From Propionibacteriales bacterium (GTDB lineage: Bacteria; Actinomycetota; Actinomycetes; Propionibacteriales; Nocardioidaceae), in contig WHTB01000016.1 of assembly GCA_009379735.1 (NCBI GenBank), positions 1-33,271 of the forward strand: a DNA stretch of 33,271 nucleotides. Reading direction: 5' to 3'. Positions 22,840-30,805 of this stretch are shown here, piece by piece. The notes under the pieces are model-generated. The model was not told the origin of the DNA. It saw only the letters and a program-made list of their open reading frames with translations, and did no database searches. The translations under genes were made by a program, and so were the position numbers. Each line of letters begins with the position of its first letter. Position 1 is the stretch's first letter.

Positions 22840-23952
22840 CTACTTCCAGGCGCCGGCTCGGCTCATCGACCGCATCTGGGGATCGTCAAGCTCGAGGAAC
22901 TTGTGCAGGCCACGGTTGAGCACCATGTCGCCCAGCGGGTTGAGTTGCATGTGGCGGGTGTGTGCCTCAAGCCGGACTTCGCGCAGGTAGGCCGCCCGCG
23001 CCTCGGGGGCATGTGCAACCAGGCGGGCGATGTGCGCGGTGGTCTGGTGGAGGTTGTGGCCAATGATCACAGCCTTGTCGGCCGGGGTCGTGTCGAACAC
23101 ATCCAGCGGACGGGCGCAGGTTACGCAGTGCGGGGAGCGCGAGTTGGCGTACCAGTCGGCGTAGATCATCGGGCTGCGCACTTCGAGGAGCTCCTCAAGG
23201 AACAGGCCCGGCAGGTAGCCCACAGAGTTCCTGCCGCCGCCCTTGTCGCCAGGCCGACTGGGCATCCGTCGTGCGCTGGATGCACCGACCCCGGCCCAGC
23301 TCGCGCCGCTGGCGAGCGCGTCGGCGGCGATGAGAGGGTCGACGTGATCGACCTCACTGCCTGGGTGCTCGCCCAGGACCTGACGCAGACCTTCGATGCG
23401 CTGGTACTCCGCGATCGGGTCCTTCTTGTCGGCGAAGATGAACGAGAACTTCCGGCCCTGGTGCACCGACAGGTCGTCGAGGAAGTCGTCACGGCGGGCG
23501 GCCTCAAGCACCGCCGCCTCGATCGCGAGCCGTGTGATGATGTTCGGCGGCAGGCCCGCAGTCTGCTCCAGCAGCGCTTGCCGAGCCGGACGGTCAGAAG
23601 CCCGAAGGAACTTCGACGGGGTGTAACCGTCGACGGGTCCGCCGACCGGGAAGTTCTGCTCATACCATCCGGCGATCCCGAAGAGGTTGTCGACCTCTGC
23701 GAGCGGTTGGTCCGCGGTCGCGTGCCCGTGCCGCCAGGCGCCGGGGTCAGCGCGGACGCGCAGGCGCGGCATCCGTCGGACCAGGTCGAGGGCCAGTGGC
23801 AGTGCCCGGTCGTCACTGACCACAAGGGTCTGCCCGGTTCGGTGGCAGTGCTCCGCGGAGACCTCGAGCTCGTTGCACAGGCTTTTCTCGGACGCAACGA
23901 ACCCCACTGGGAGTACGTCGACCGACACCTGGCTCATGATCCCATCATTCAT
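22840..23952 (-). CDS. uncharacterised 370-residue protein next to the E1-like gene
   Basis: This soluble protein starts at ATG 23952 or at ATG 23937 (residue 6). It has a segment TLVVSDDRALPLALDLVRRM (about 42-61), a Cys pair HCVTCARPLDVFD (about 274-286) that may bind zinc, and a His-rich helix HNLHQTTAHIARLVAHAPEA. The C-terminal helices contain RLEAHTRHMQLNPLGDMVLN. No fold is recognised. It follows the E1/ThiF-like remnant on the same strand by about 46 bases, suggesting a former operon. Such partners of bacterial E1 proteins can be targets, E2-like proteins or nucleases, but that is only a possibility. Confidence 0.7.
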   Translation of the reverse strand: MNDGIMSQVSVDVLPVGFVASEKSLCNELEVSAEHCHRTGQTLVVSDDRALPLALDLVRRMPRLRVRADPGAWRHGHATADQPLAEVDNLFGIAGWYEQNFPVGGPVDGYTPSKFLRASDRPARQALLEQTAGLPPNIITRLAIEAAVLEAARRDDFLDDLSVHQGRKFSFIFADKKDPIAEYQRIEGLRQVLGEHPGSEVDHVDPLIAADALASGASWAGVGASSARRMPSRPGDKGGGRNSVGYLPGLFLEELLEVRSPMIYADWYANSRSPHCVTCARPLDVFDTTPADKAVIIGHNLHQTTAHIARLVAHAPEARAAYLREVRLEAHTRHMQLNPLGDMVLNRGLHKFLELDDPQMRSMSRAGAWK

Positions 23953-23998
23953 CTCGACCCCTACATCTACCGTTCGACACGCTGAAAGCGCCCGACAT

Positions 23999-24715
23999 CT
24001 AGTGGGTGCTTGACTTGCTGTCGCTCTCGCCGTACGCGTTCATGGACTGGGTCGGTCGGGCAGCGGCGCGAGCGGCGACTGCTGCGGGATGTCGGCCGGT
24101 GACGTCGACCCCGGCGGCGTCACCGCGACCCTGGAGCTGGGTCGGGAACGGGCAGCCGGCCCGGCAGCCGTCGACGTCGCGCTCGGTGGTGGCCGTTGTC
24201 CAGTGGGTCAACGTCGCGCCGACGTCGTGGATCTTCGAGGGGCCGAGGACCGCGCGGAGCAGCTCGAGTACCTCAGCAGCAGCACAGGCCATTGAGAAGG
24301 CAAAGACGTTCTCACCGCGGCGCAGGTGGTGGTCGGCGGGCAGGGATGCGATGTAGGCCGGGTCGTCGAGCAACCCAGCCCGCTCCATCCCGACCTCACC
24401 TGGGTCGTACTGGCCCAGGCACTCCATGCACTCGCGGTTCGGGCCTACCAGGTGGGCGCGCCACTCGGCGCCGATCAGCCGGAACGGCGCCGCCGCGGTA
24501 GCGAGGCCCTGGTAGTTGCCGGCTCGTACGTCCACGGCGACGCCGCCGTCCACGACCGGGATGAGGTGGGCGTACGCGGCCACGTTTAGCGCGAACCGGG
24601 GCCACGGCCGATCGACGCAAGAGAACAGGACGTCGCAGTCGAGCGCGCGCAGCCACCCCTCCTGCTCGATCACGGAGTCGTCGAAGCCGTGCACGACGGC
24701 GTCTGGGGTGACGGT
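23999..24715 (-). pseudogene. E1/ThiF-family adenylyltransferase, 5'-truncated
   Basis: The segment carries the C-terminal half of a ThiF/E1-like enzyme, which adenylates the C-terminus of ubiquitin-like or sulfur-carrier proteins. Diagnostic pieces are DCDVLFSCVDRPWPR, AYAHLIPVVDGGVAVDVR, the zinc-type CMECLGQYDPGE, and the later pair DGCRAGCPFP. The nucleotide-binding GxGGxG loop and the first acidic residues that should precede these are absent. Upstream of about 24715 the frame stays open to 24952 but is antisense to a plus-strand gene and looks unrelated. The gene therefore lost its 5' part at a junction with the Tad-like module. The remaining product would not bind ATP. The 370-residue protein gene follows in the same direction. 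Confidence 0.7.
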
Positions 24716-24970
24716 GTGCTCCAGTCGGTCAACCTCGACAACTCCGATCCTCAGGCCGGCAAGGTGCCAACCGTGCAGATCGATGTGTGCTTCGACGTCA
24801 GCGACGTCGACGTACTCGACGCGGACGGAAAGTCCGTCGTAAGCCCCGAGCGACCCGACACCGGCTGGATCCGGTACTCGGTCGCGAACTACCAGTGGGA
24901 TTCCGATCCCGATGGCGCGTGGCGAGTCGCCTCCAGCCAGGACATCGAGCAAACGCCATGCGACGCCTGA
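24689..24970 (+). pseudogene. 3' fragment of a secreted/lipoprotein-like gene of the Tad-like module
   Basis: From about 24715 the frame reads GVLQSVNLDNSDPQAGKVPT, FDVSDVDVLDADGKSVV and DTGWIRYSVANYQW, ending QDIEQTPCDA. This looks like the C-terminal domain of an extracytoplasmic protein of the kind encoded just before Tad-like genes in actinobacteria. The signal sequence is missing; the ATG at 24689 lies within DNA belonging to the E1-like gene on the other strand. The fragment overlaps the start of the next gene by 13 bases, showing the original operon order. Confidence 0.6.
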
Positions 24971-25917
24971 TCACCCGTGTCGTCCTCACCGCACTCGCAG
25001 CCGCGAGCCTGATCCTCAGCGCCGGCACAAGCGCGGTCGCTGACACGACGTGTCAGGTCACCGATCCGGAGACCGGCGTCTGCCTGATCTGGATCGAGGT
25101 CCCGGGGAATCCCGGCCAGCCAGGCGAGCCCGGCGATGACGGGCCGAAGGACACGGGATCCGGACAGTCCTGCTACTGGGACGGGACGGCTCAAGACATC
25201 CACAAGCCACCGCCGGGGCCCGTCCCGTGTTCGAGCGAGTACGGCTACTGGTCCAACAACTACAACTGCTACATCCAGCTTATCGACCCACAACCTCCTG
25301 CCGGTGACCCTGCGTGGCAGGGACACGAGCCGGGCGACGGCGCCGTGTATCGGTGCTACCAACCGCAGACCGACATCGATATCTACGTCTGGTCCGCCGA
25401 CCCTCCGCCCAACTCAGGCTCCGGCCCGACCCCGCGGGAGGTGGCAACGCTTGCGATCGATCAGATGAACCTGTCGGCGATCAACATCGGAATCGCTCCG
25501 AAGCCCGGGAGCGGCAGCATCGGGATTGTCGGCATGCCGGTCTGGATGTGGGCAGCCAATCCCGACAGCCACACGGTTGGACCGATCAGCGCCTCGGCAT
25601 CAGCCGGCGGGATCACCGTCACCGCCACCGCTCGTCTCCATCGCGTCACGTGGGACATGGGAGACGAAACCGAGGTCATCTGCAACGGGCCCGGCACGCC
25701 GTACAAGGCGGAGTACGACGATCGGTCGTCACCGACGTGCGGCCACACCTATCAGAAGTCGAGCGCCGGCATTCCCGGCGACAAGTACACCGTCACGGCT
25801 ACCTCGGACTGGGTGATCACCTGGGCCGGCGCCGGGCAGACCGGAACGATCCGACTGAACGGCTTAACCCGTGCTGTCGAGATCTCCATCGGAGAAGCGC
25901 AGGTGCTCGTGAACTGA
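24958..25917 (+). CDS. secreted protein with PKD-like domain, Tad-like module
   Basis: The 319-residue product has a signal peptide (RRLITRVVLTALAAASLILS, cleavage near SAVAD). A Gly/Pro-rich linker (NPGQPGEPGDDGPKDTGSGQ) and a Cys/Tyr/Trp-rich region with YGYWSNNYNCYIQL follow. The beta-rich C-terminal domain has the PKD-like WDMGDE and SPTCGHTYQKSS. It should act outside the membrane, perhaps as a surface or pilus-associated subunit. Its ATG overlaps the stop of the preceding fragment, and the CpaB-like gene follows after 32 bases. The specific role is unknown; the domain reading is by pattern. Confidence 0.78.
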   Translation: MRRLITRVVLTALAAASLILSAGTSAVADTTCQVTDPETGVCLIWIEVPGNPGQPGEPGDDGPKDTGSGQSCYWDGTAQDIHKPPPGPVPCSSEYGYWSNNYNCYIQLIDPQPPAGDPAWQGHEPGDGAVYRCYQPQTDIDIYVWSADPPPNSGSGPTPREVATLAIDQMNLSAINIGIAPKPGSGSIGIVGMPVWMWAANPDSHTVGPISASASAGGITVTATARLHRVTWDMGDETEVICNGPGTPYKAEYDDRSSPTCGHTYQKSSAGIPGDKYTVTATSDWVITWAGAGQTGTIRLNGLTRAVEISIGEAQVLVN

Positions 25918-25949
25918 GCGAGCTGTGCGGGGAAGACAGCGAGGGACCC

Positions 25950-26621
25950 ATGACCACTTCCATTCGGGACGACAAGACCGTCGGCCGCGAACTGAGTTCG
26001 ACCGAAGGCGGGATCGCCCCGCCTCCGAAGCTTCGTCGGAGGCCCGGGATGGTCGCCATCGCGATCGTCGCCATCTGTCTGGGTGCGGTGGTCGCAGGCT
26101 GGACTTGGTCGGCGACCACCGACAGTCAGGAAGTCCTTGTTGCCCGGGCCGACATCGAGCGCGGTTCGATCATCGGCGAGAGCGATCTGACGACCGTTCG
26201 GCTCAGCGCCGACCCGGCCCTCACGCCGGTGTCTGCCGACGAGTTCGAGTCGGTGGTCGGCCAACGCGCGGCCTTCGACATCGCGAGTGGATCGGCACTG
26301 ACTCCGGAGTCCTTCACGACCGCGTCGCTGCCGCCGACGGGCCAGTCCGTCGTAGGAGTCGCGCTCACGCCAGCGCAGGCGCCCGGCCTGGCGTTGCACT
26401 CCGGTGACCGCGTCCGGGTCGTAGTGACACCAGCCCAGGACGGCGATGCTCCTGGCGGCACCCCGGAGTACAGCGACGCCGAGGTAGTCGCAGTGCACGT
26501 CAACGAGGAGACCGGCGAGACTGTCGTCGACCTGCTGGTTCGCCACGAGGATGCAGCGGTGCTGGCAGCTCGGATCGCCACCGGGCACGTTGCTCTGGTC
26601 CTGGATTCGCGGGATCGCTGA
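25950..26621 (+). CDS. SAF-domain protein, CpaB/RcpC-like pilus assembly factor
   Basis: This 223-residue membrane protein has a cytoplasmic head of about 40 residues and one helix (VAIAIVAICLGAVVAGWTWS). The SAF domain contains VLVARADIERGSIIGESDLT and AAFDIASGSALTPESF, the pattern of CpaB/RcpC proteins that act at the base of Flp/Tad pili. A beta-rich domain (GDRVRVVVTPAQD) completes it. ATG 25950 has a GAGGGA ribosome binding site. It overlaps the CpaE-like gene (ATG in its TGA). The order CpaB-CpaE-CpaF is the Tad operon order. Confidence 0.85.
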   Translation: MTTSIRDDKTVGRELSSTEGGIAPPPKLRRRPGMVAIAIVAICLGAVVAGWTWSATTDSQEVLVARADIERGSIIGESDLTTVRLSADPALTPVSADEFESVVGQRAAFDIASGSALTPESFTTASLPPTGQSVVGVALTPAQAPGLALHSGDRVRVVVTPAQDGDAPGGTPEYSDAEVVAVHVNEETGETVVDLLVRHEDAAVLAARIATGHVALVLDSRDR

Positions 26622-27388
26622 TGGCCGTCGTCGCTCTCACCTCAGCGTCCGGCTCGCCCGGTGTGACCACCACAGCGGTGGCCTTGGCATTCCTCTGGCC
26701 GCGGCCGGTGGTCTTGGTCGAGGCCGACCCGACGGGCGGTTCCGCCATCCTGGCCGGCTACTTCCGGGGCACCCGCGAGTACGACGTGGGCATTGTCGAG
26801 CTCGCCCTCTCGGCGCTATCGCCATCAGACGCACTGAGGGAGGCCATCCGACTGATTCCCGACACGCATGTCAGCTTGCTCGCCGGCACACGCTCTCGCA
26901 CCCAAGCCGCCGCGCTGCGTGATGTGTGGGCTCCGCTCGCCGAGACCCTGGGCCAACTCGAGGAGAACGGGCAGGACGTCGTCATCGACGCGGACCGGCT
27001 AGGGCTGTCGGGATCTCCAGCGGCGCTGTTGGACGCAGCAGACCTGACTCTGTTGTTGACTCGCACCAACCTCCCGGCGCTCTCGGCAGCGCGGACGTGG
27101 GCGGACGCGATTGCCCGACCGGCAGGCGATCTGCGGCAGGCAGGCATCCTCCTGATCGGTGAAGGCAAGCCCTACGGCGCCGCCGAGGTGAGCTCGGTCG
27201 TCGGTCAGCCTGTGGTCGCCGGCATCGCCGACGAGCCCGAGGGCGCTGCGGTATTCCACCGCGGATCTCAGCAGCCGAAGCACTTCGACACTGCCCCGTA
27301 CGTCAGGAGCATTCGGGCCAGCATCGAGGCGATCCATGGAGTCATCCAGCGGCGCCGTTCCGCACTACTCGCACAGGTGAACTCATGA
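26621..27388 (+). CDS. MinD/ParA-fold protein, CpaE/TadZ-like, with degenerate Walker A
   Basis: This 255-residue protein has a ParA/MinD layout. The loop ALTSASGSPGVTTTAVALAF stands in the deviant Walker A position, followed by VVLVEADPTGGSAILAGYF (switch I, Asp36) and DVVIDADRLGLSG (Walker B/switch II region). The invariant Lys before the Thr pair is replaced by Val (Gly14-Val15-Thr16) and the signature Lys is absent, so ATP hydrolysis is doubtful. TadZ/CpaE proteins in Tad systems place the pilus machine at a cell site and are often degenerate in this way. It is coupled to both neighbours by 1-4 base overlaps. Confidence 0.8.
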   Translation: MAVVALTSASGSPGVTTTAVALAFLWPRPVVLVEADPTGGSAILAGYFRGTREYDVGIVELALSALSPSDALREAIRLIPDTHVSLLAGTRSRTQAAALRDVWAPLAETLGQLEENGQDVVIDADRLGLSGSPAALLDAADLTLLLTRTNLPALSAARTWADAIARPAGDLRQAGILLIGEGKPYGAAEVSSVVGQPVVAGIADEPEGAAVFHRGSQQPKHFDTAPYVRSIRASIEAIHGVIQRRRSALLAQVNS

Positions 27389-28593
27389 CGTCCGGGCGGT
27401 TCATGGACGATCCACAATCGCTGCCGCTGTTCTCCGGGCCGACTGCCGACGTCGCGACTGCAACGCCGCGACACGTCGGGTCCGTGTTGCGGATGCCACT
27501 CGCGCCACCGCAATCCGCCGAGGGCGTCGACTGGCAATTGGTCGCTGCCCTGCGCGCGAAGGCCTCAGACCAACTCAGCCAAGCAGTAGCGGCCGACCGC
27601 GGTCGCCTCGACAAGACCGGCCAACAGGAACTCGGACGTTCGATCGTCCTTGAGCTCATCGACACGGCCATGGTCGACCGCGTGAACGCCGGCTCCGCCG
27701 CGATGTCCGCGACTGACCAGTCCCTTTTGGCCCACGCGGTGTTCGACTCGCTCTTTCGTCTCGGTCGCCTCCAACCGCTCGTTGACGACGACCGCATCGA
27801 GAACATCATCATCACCGGCCACGACCGTGTTTTGCTCGAGCTGATCGACGGTTCGCTGCTCGAAGGTCCCCCGGTCGCCGACTCCGACGAGGACCTCATC
27901 GACTTCCTGGTCTTCCTCGCCTCTCGCAGCGAGGTGAACGCACGCGGCTTCTCAGAGGCGCAGCCTCGACTCCACCTGCGCCTCGACGGCGGATCCCGAC
28001 TCGCAGCCGCGGCCTGGGTCACCCCTCGCCCCTCCGTTGTCATCCGCCGCCACCGGCTCATGGAGGTCAGGCTGGATGACCTCGTTGATCGTCAGATGCT
28101 GACGCCGGTGGCCGCCTCCTTCCTGTCGGCCGCGGTGAGGGCACGCCGAAGCATCGTCGTCTCGGGATGCCAAGGAGCCGGCAAGACCACCCTCGTCCGC
28201 GCGTTGTGTGCCGAGATCGACCCGCTTGAGGCGATCGGCACCTTCGAGACCGAGTACGAGCTGCACCTCCACGAGCTGCCCGATCGGCACCGCATCGTGC
28301 ACCCGTGGGAGGCACGGCCGGGCTCCGGCGAGCGTGGCGCCGACGGACGACAGGCTGGAGAGTTCACGCTCGACGAGGCTCTCGTCGATTCCTTCCGGTT
28401 CAACCTCGCGCGCCAGATCGTGGGTGAGGTTCGCGGCAAGGAGCTCTCGCTCGAGGACATCAGCAACGGGGTCCACGGCATCGCCATCAACGCACTCTTC
28501 GGGCGCGAACTTCGAGAAGTAGCCGTTCGACAGAAGGTCTGCGATCAGCGCTGCCCAATCACGTCTGGCCGTCGCTCCCAGGTCGGTGCCTGA
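27385..28593 (+). CDS. CpaF/TadA-like secretion ATPase, 3'-truncated and chimeric
   Basis: This type II/IV secretion ATPase drives Tad pilus or conjugation-like transport. The N-terminal domain (to about 230) and Walker A SGCQGAGKTTLVRAL (260-274) are followed by the acidic GTFETEYELHLHELPDRH region. The catalytic core goes as far as FNLARQIVGEVRGKE (339-353), where family members continue with a conserved helix and an STTHA box. Here the sequence changes abruptly after about 28442, and the last 50 residues are antisense to another gene. The His box and C-terminal third are missing, so the enzyme is very probably inactive. TadB/TadC genes that should follow are absent. Confidence 0.85.
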   Translation: MTSGRFMDDPQSLPLFSGPTADVATATPRHVGSVLRMPLAPPQSAEGVDWQLVAALRAKASDQLSQAVAADRGRLDKTGQQELGRSIVLELIDTAMVDRVNAGSAAMSATDQSLLAHAVFDSLFRLGRLQPLVDDDRIENIIITGHDRVLLELIDGSLLEGPPVADSDEDLIDFLVFLASRSEVNARGFSEAQPRLHLRLDGGSRLAAAAWVTPRPSVVIRRHRLMEVRLDDLVDRQMLTPVAASFLSAAVRARRSIVVSGCQGAGKTTLVRALCAEIDPLEAIGTFETEYELHLHELPDRHRIVHPWEARPGSGERGADGRQAGEFTLDEALVDSFRFNLARQIVGEVRGKELSLEDISNGVHGIAINALFGRELREVAVRQKVCDQRCPITSGRRSQVGA

Positions 28594-28917
28594 CTGCTGC
28601 GTCGGGCTGACAGCACCCCAGTACGGCCGCGGGCTCCGGTGCCTGGGCAGCTCATGCGCCTGGTCGATGAGGAGCTCCAGTTGGCGACGAGACGCGGCCG
28701 ACGAGTCCTGTGACCATGGATCAGCCGCAGGCGCCCAACTTGTCGGGCGCGACAGGTCAAGGACGGGACCTTCCCCCCAGAACGCTTCCTCGAGAACCCG
28801 CTGAATCTTGCCGTCACTCGGGCCATATAGCTTCAGCACCTCCGCGAGTTCCTCGGCGAAGACGTCCGCTGGCCACACAAGCTGATAGTCGGGATCTGCA
28901 TCCTGCTCGCCAAACAC
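28445..28917 (-). pseudogene. uncharacterised gene, 3' end lost at junction with cpaF-like gene
   Basis: From GTG 28917 about 157 native codons can be read: FGEQDADPDYQLVWPADVFA, EVLKLYGPSDGKIQRVLEEA, then ARRDWAALIADLLSNGYFSK and FAPEECVDGD. After about 28445 the frame is antisense to the CpaF-like gene and has no independent support. The acidic helical head with a later ALIADLLSNGYF resembles N-terminal domains of some defence-island proteins, but I cannot name a family. TACGCT lies six bases before the GTG, an apparently leaderless promoter. The direction is opposite to the Tad-like module. Confidence 0.5.
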
Positions 28918-29362
28918 TCGACGAGCGTAACCAGTCGAGCCACGGCTGCGACCAAAGACGGATGACCTTTCGGCGGTTCCTCACCAGCGCCGGTGTCGTT
29001 GACGGGTCACATGCCAGCGCCCCGGATGCCCCGAGAAGCAAGGGTGGATGGACCGAACGGGTCGGCCCTGGGCACGCAGCTGGGTCAAAGCGCGGCGAGC
29101 GAGCCAGCGGTTGGCGTACGGGATCTTGGTGCACATGGCGACTCCACAGACGCGACTGAGTGGAGTGACGCCTCGCCTCTATCGACGAACGGCACGGCGG
29201 CGGTGTGCGCTGATGCGCCCGGCTCACCCGCATTCCAAGGTCCATGGAGCCGAAGGGACGTTTCGAGGGTAGCAAGCGTAGTCCGCTCTGCGGCCGGGCT
29301 TTCCCACCTCATTCCTGAGAGCGGATGCCATCCGAGGCTCCGCGAGATCGCAGGAGTCAGCA
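28918..29362. other. 445-base stretch without a convincing gene
   Basis: Several short frames exist on both strands, but none has consistent codon bias or a recognisable product. TCCGCTCT (29282-29289) and AGAGCGGA (29318-29325) form an eight-base inverted repeat ahead of the SSB-like gene, whose GGAG ribosome binding site lies at 29351-29354. The promoter of the truncated minus-strand gene occupies the left end. Confidence 0.5.
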
Positions 29363-29791
29363 ATGACCATCCCGACCCAGCTGAGCCTCCACGGGTTCAT
29401 CGCTACCGCACCCGAGTTGAGCAAGCCCGACACCAAGGACGCCCGGTTCTACGCCCGCGTCGGCGTCGAGCACTGGCGTAAGGAGCCCGACGGCTCGTTC
29501 ACCAAGCTCGACCCGACCTTCCACAACCTGGTGATGTACGGCGAGTCCGCCAAGCGTGCGTACGCCCGATTCCGGGTCGGCGACCAGTTCGTCGCCTCGG
29601 GCTACATCACGGAGTACGAGAAGACGTGGAACGAGCAGACGGTGACGCGGGAGCAGTTCGTCGCCAAGCACATCGGCCACGACACGACCTGGACTCGCTA
29701 CTCGGTCGACCGGGCGCCGGCGAACCAGCCCGACCCGCCGGCCGACCAGTTGACTGCGGCGAGTGAGACGCCGCGAGTCGTCGGCCTCTGA
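29363..29791 (+). CDS. single-stranded DNA-binding protein-like OB-fold protein
   Basis: This 142-residue protein has an OB-fold core of the SSB family. TQLSLHGFIATAPEL opens it, then DARFYARVGVEHWRK, FHNLVMYGESAKRAYARFRV, and GDQFVASGYITEYEKTW. The latter two correspond to strands that carry the DNA-binding face and the GD-VxVxG turn of SSB. The tail is Pro-rich without the acidic DDDxPF tip of chromosomal SSB, as in many plasmid or conjugative-element homologues. It probably protects transferred or replicating element DNA. GGAG stands eight bases before the ATG, and the DUF4913 gene follows after 15 bases. Confidence 0.8.
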   Translation: MTIPTQLSLHGFIATAPELSKPDTKDARFYARVGVEHWRKEPDGSFTKLDPTFHNLVMYGESAKRAYARFRVGDQFVASGYITEYEKTWNEQTVTREQFVAKHIGHDTTWTRYSVDRAPANQPDPPADQLTAASETPRVVGL

Positions 29792-29806
29792 GTCGGGGCA
29801 CCGGCA

Positions 29807-30388
29807 ATGCCGACGGTCGATGGACCGCAGGAGTCGCTGCTCGATCCCGACTTCGACGCGAGCATCCATCCGATGTTCAGCGGCTCCGCCGAATACTCCG
29901 GACCCGAGGAACCCGAGGAACCGCTCCGTCCTCTGAACTGGAACCTGCTGTCCAGCGAAGAGGCGGAGGCTGAGTGGCTGGACCTCAACGCTTGGGTGGA
30001 CTGGCTCCGCTCGACCTACGGGCTGCCGCCGACGGTGATTCCGCCGTACTGGCACCGCCACGACGAGCTGATTTGGGAGCTCTCGGCGCTGCACCTGCAC
30101 TGGCTGAACTCCTACGACGCAGACGGATCGCCATCAGCTCCGATCATGTGGCACCGCGACTTTGCCGACGCCCGCCAGAGGTTGCGCGAATGGGTGGCGA
30201 CTTGCGGGACCCGTCTCGATCGTGACCGGCCGACACGACAGACGACCTGGCCGGGTGAGGACGCCCCGCCAGCCGGGGTCGAGGTCGTCATCGAGGACCG
30301 CGGTGCTGACTTCGTCGAGTTCGTCATCGAGGACATCGCCGCCCGGCGGCGTATCGAGGACCGGGTGCGTGCTGCCCGGGCTGGCTGA
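29807..30388 (+). CDS. DUF4913-like protein of actinobacterial mobile elements
   Basis: This 193-residue acidic protein has a Trp-rich middle: WLDLNAWVDWLRSTYGLPPT, then PYWHRHDELIWELSALHLHW, then WHRDFADARQRLREW. It matches the W-x-W and H-x-E pattern of DUF4913 proteins common in actinobacterial plasmids and integrative elements. The function of the family is not established. A polar C-terminal region (VEVVIEDRGADFVEFVIED) may form a small extra domain. It follows the SSB-like gene closely and is probably in the same operon. Confidence 0.72.
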   Translation: MPTVDGPQESLLDPDFDASIHPMFSGSAEYSGPEEPEEPLRPLNWNLLSSEEAEAEWLDLNAWVDWLRSTYGLPPTVIPPYWHRHDELIWELSALHLHWLNSYDADGSPSAPIMWHRDFADARQRLREWVATCGTRLDRDRPTRQTTWPGEDAPPAGVEVVIEDRGADFVEFVIEDIAARRRIEDRVRAARAG

Positions 30389-30508
30389 TCCACAACCACG
30401 GCGCCGACATGCGCCGTCCACAGAACTCCAGGCAGGCGGCGTCCGCAGAGCGTCCCAGCGGTGGAGTCATCAAGCGGGACTCCGATCCCGGACCGAAAGG
30501 AACCATCC

Positions 30509-30805
30509 ATGTTGCTCTCTCACGCGATCACTCTCGCCGAGGCCCGCTCGCACCTCGCGGCGCTCGCGAGGCGCGCGTACAACGACGAGGCATCTGCCGA
30601 GTACGAGCGTGTCCTGCTCCATCTCGACGTCATCCACGGCGACCACACCCCCGGCATCAGCGACGTCGAAGACGAGAGCGCCGACATCCTCTACGGGATC
30701 GCCGAGCACGCCATCGAAGACCTCGTCGTCCACGGCATCGACGCACTCCAGGTCGAACTGCTCCTCGACATGCTCGACGCGGCCAGGGCGAAAGACGTCC
30801 CCTGA
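30509..30805 (+). CDS. small helical protein, hypothetical
   Basis: This 98-residue acidic, all-helical protein starts at ATG 30509 with GAAAGGA eight bases upstream. The head MLLSHAITLAEARSHLAALA faintly recalls Phd/YefM antitoxin N-termini, but the rest (HAIEDLVVHGIDALQVELLL) does not support that. Its TGA shares bases with the ATG of the next gene (TGATG), so the two are coupled and the products may interact. No family is recognised. Confidence 0.7.
   Translation: MLLSHAITLAEARSHLAALARRAYNDEASAEYERVLLHLDVIHGDHTPGISDVEDESADILYGIAEHAIEDLVVHGIDALQVELLLDMLDAARAKDVP

Noticed and set aside
28814-29275. Open frames on both strands in the gap before the SSB-like gene
   Set aside because: Arg/Ser/Pro-rich products, weak codon bias, no ribosome binding site and mutual overlap; treated as non-coding.
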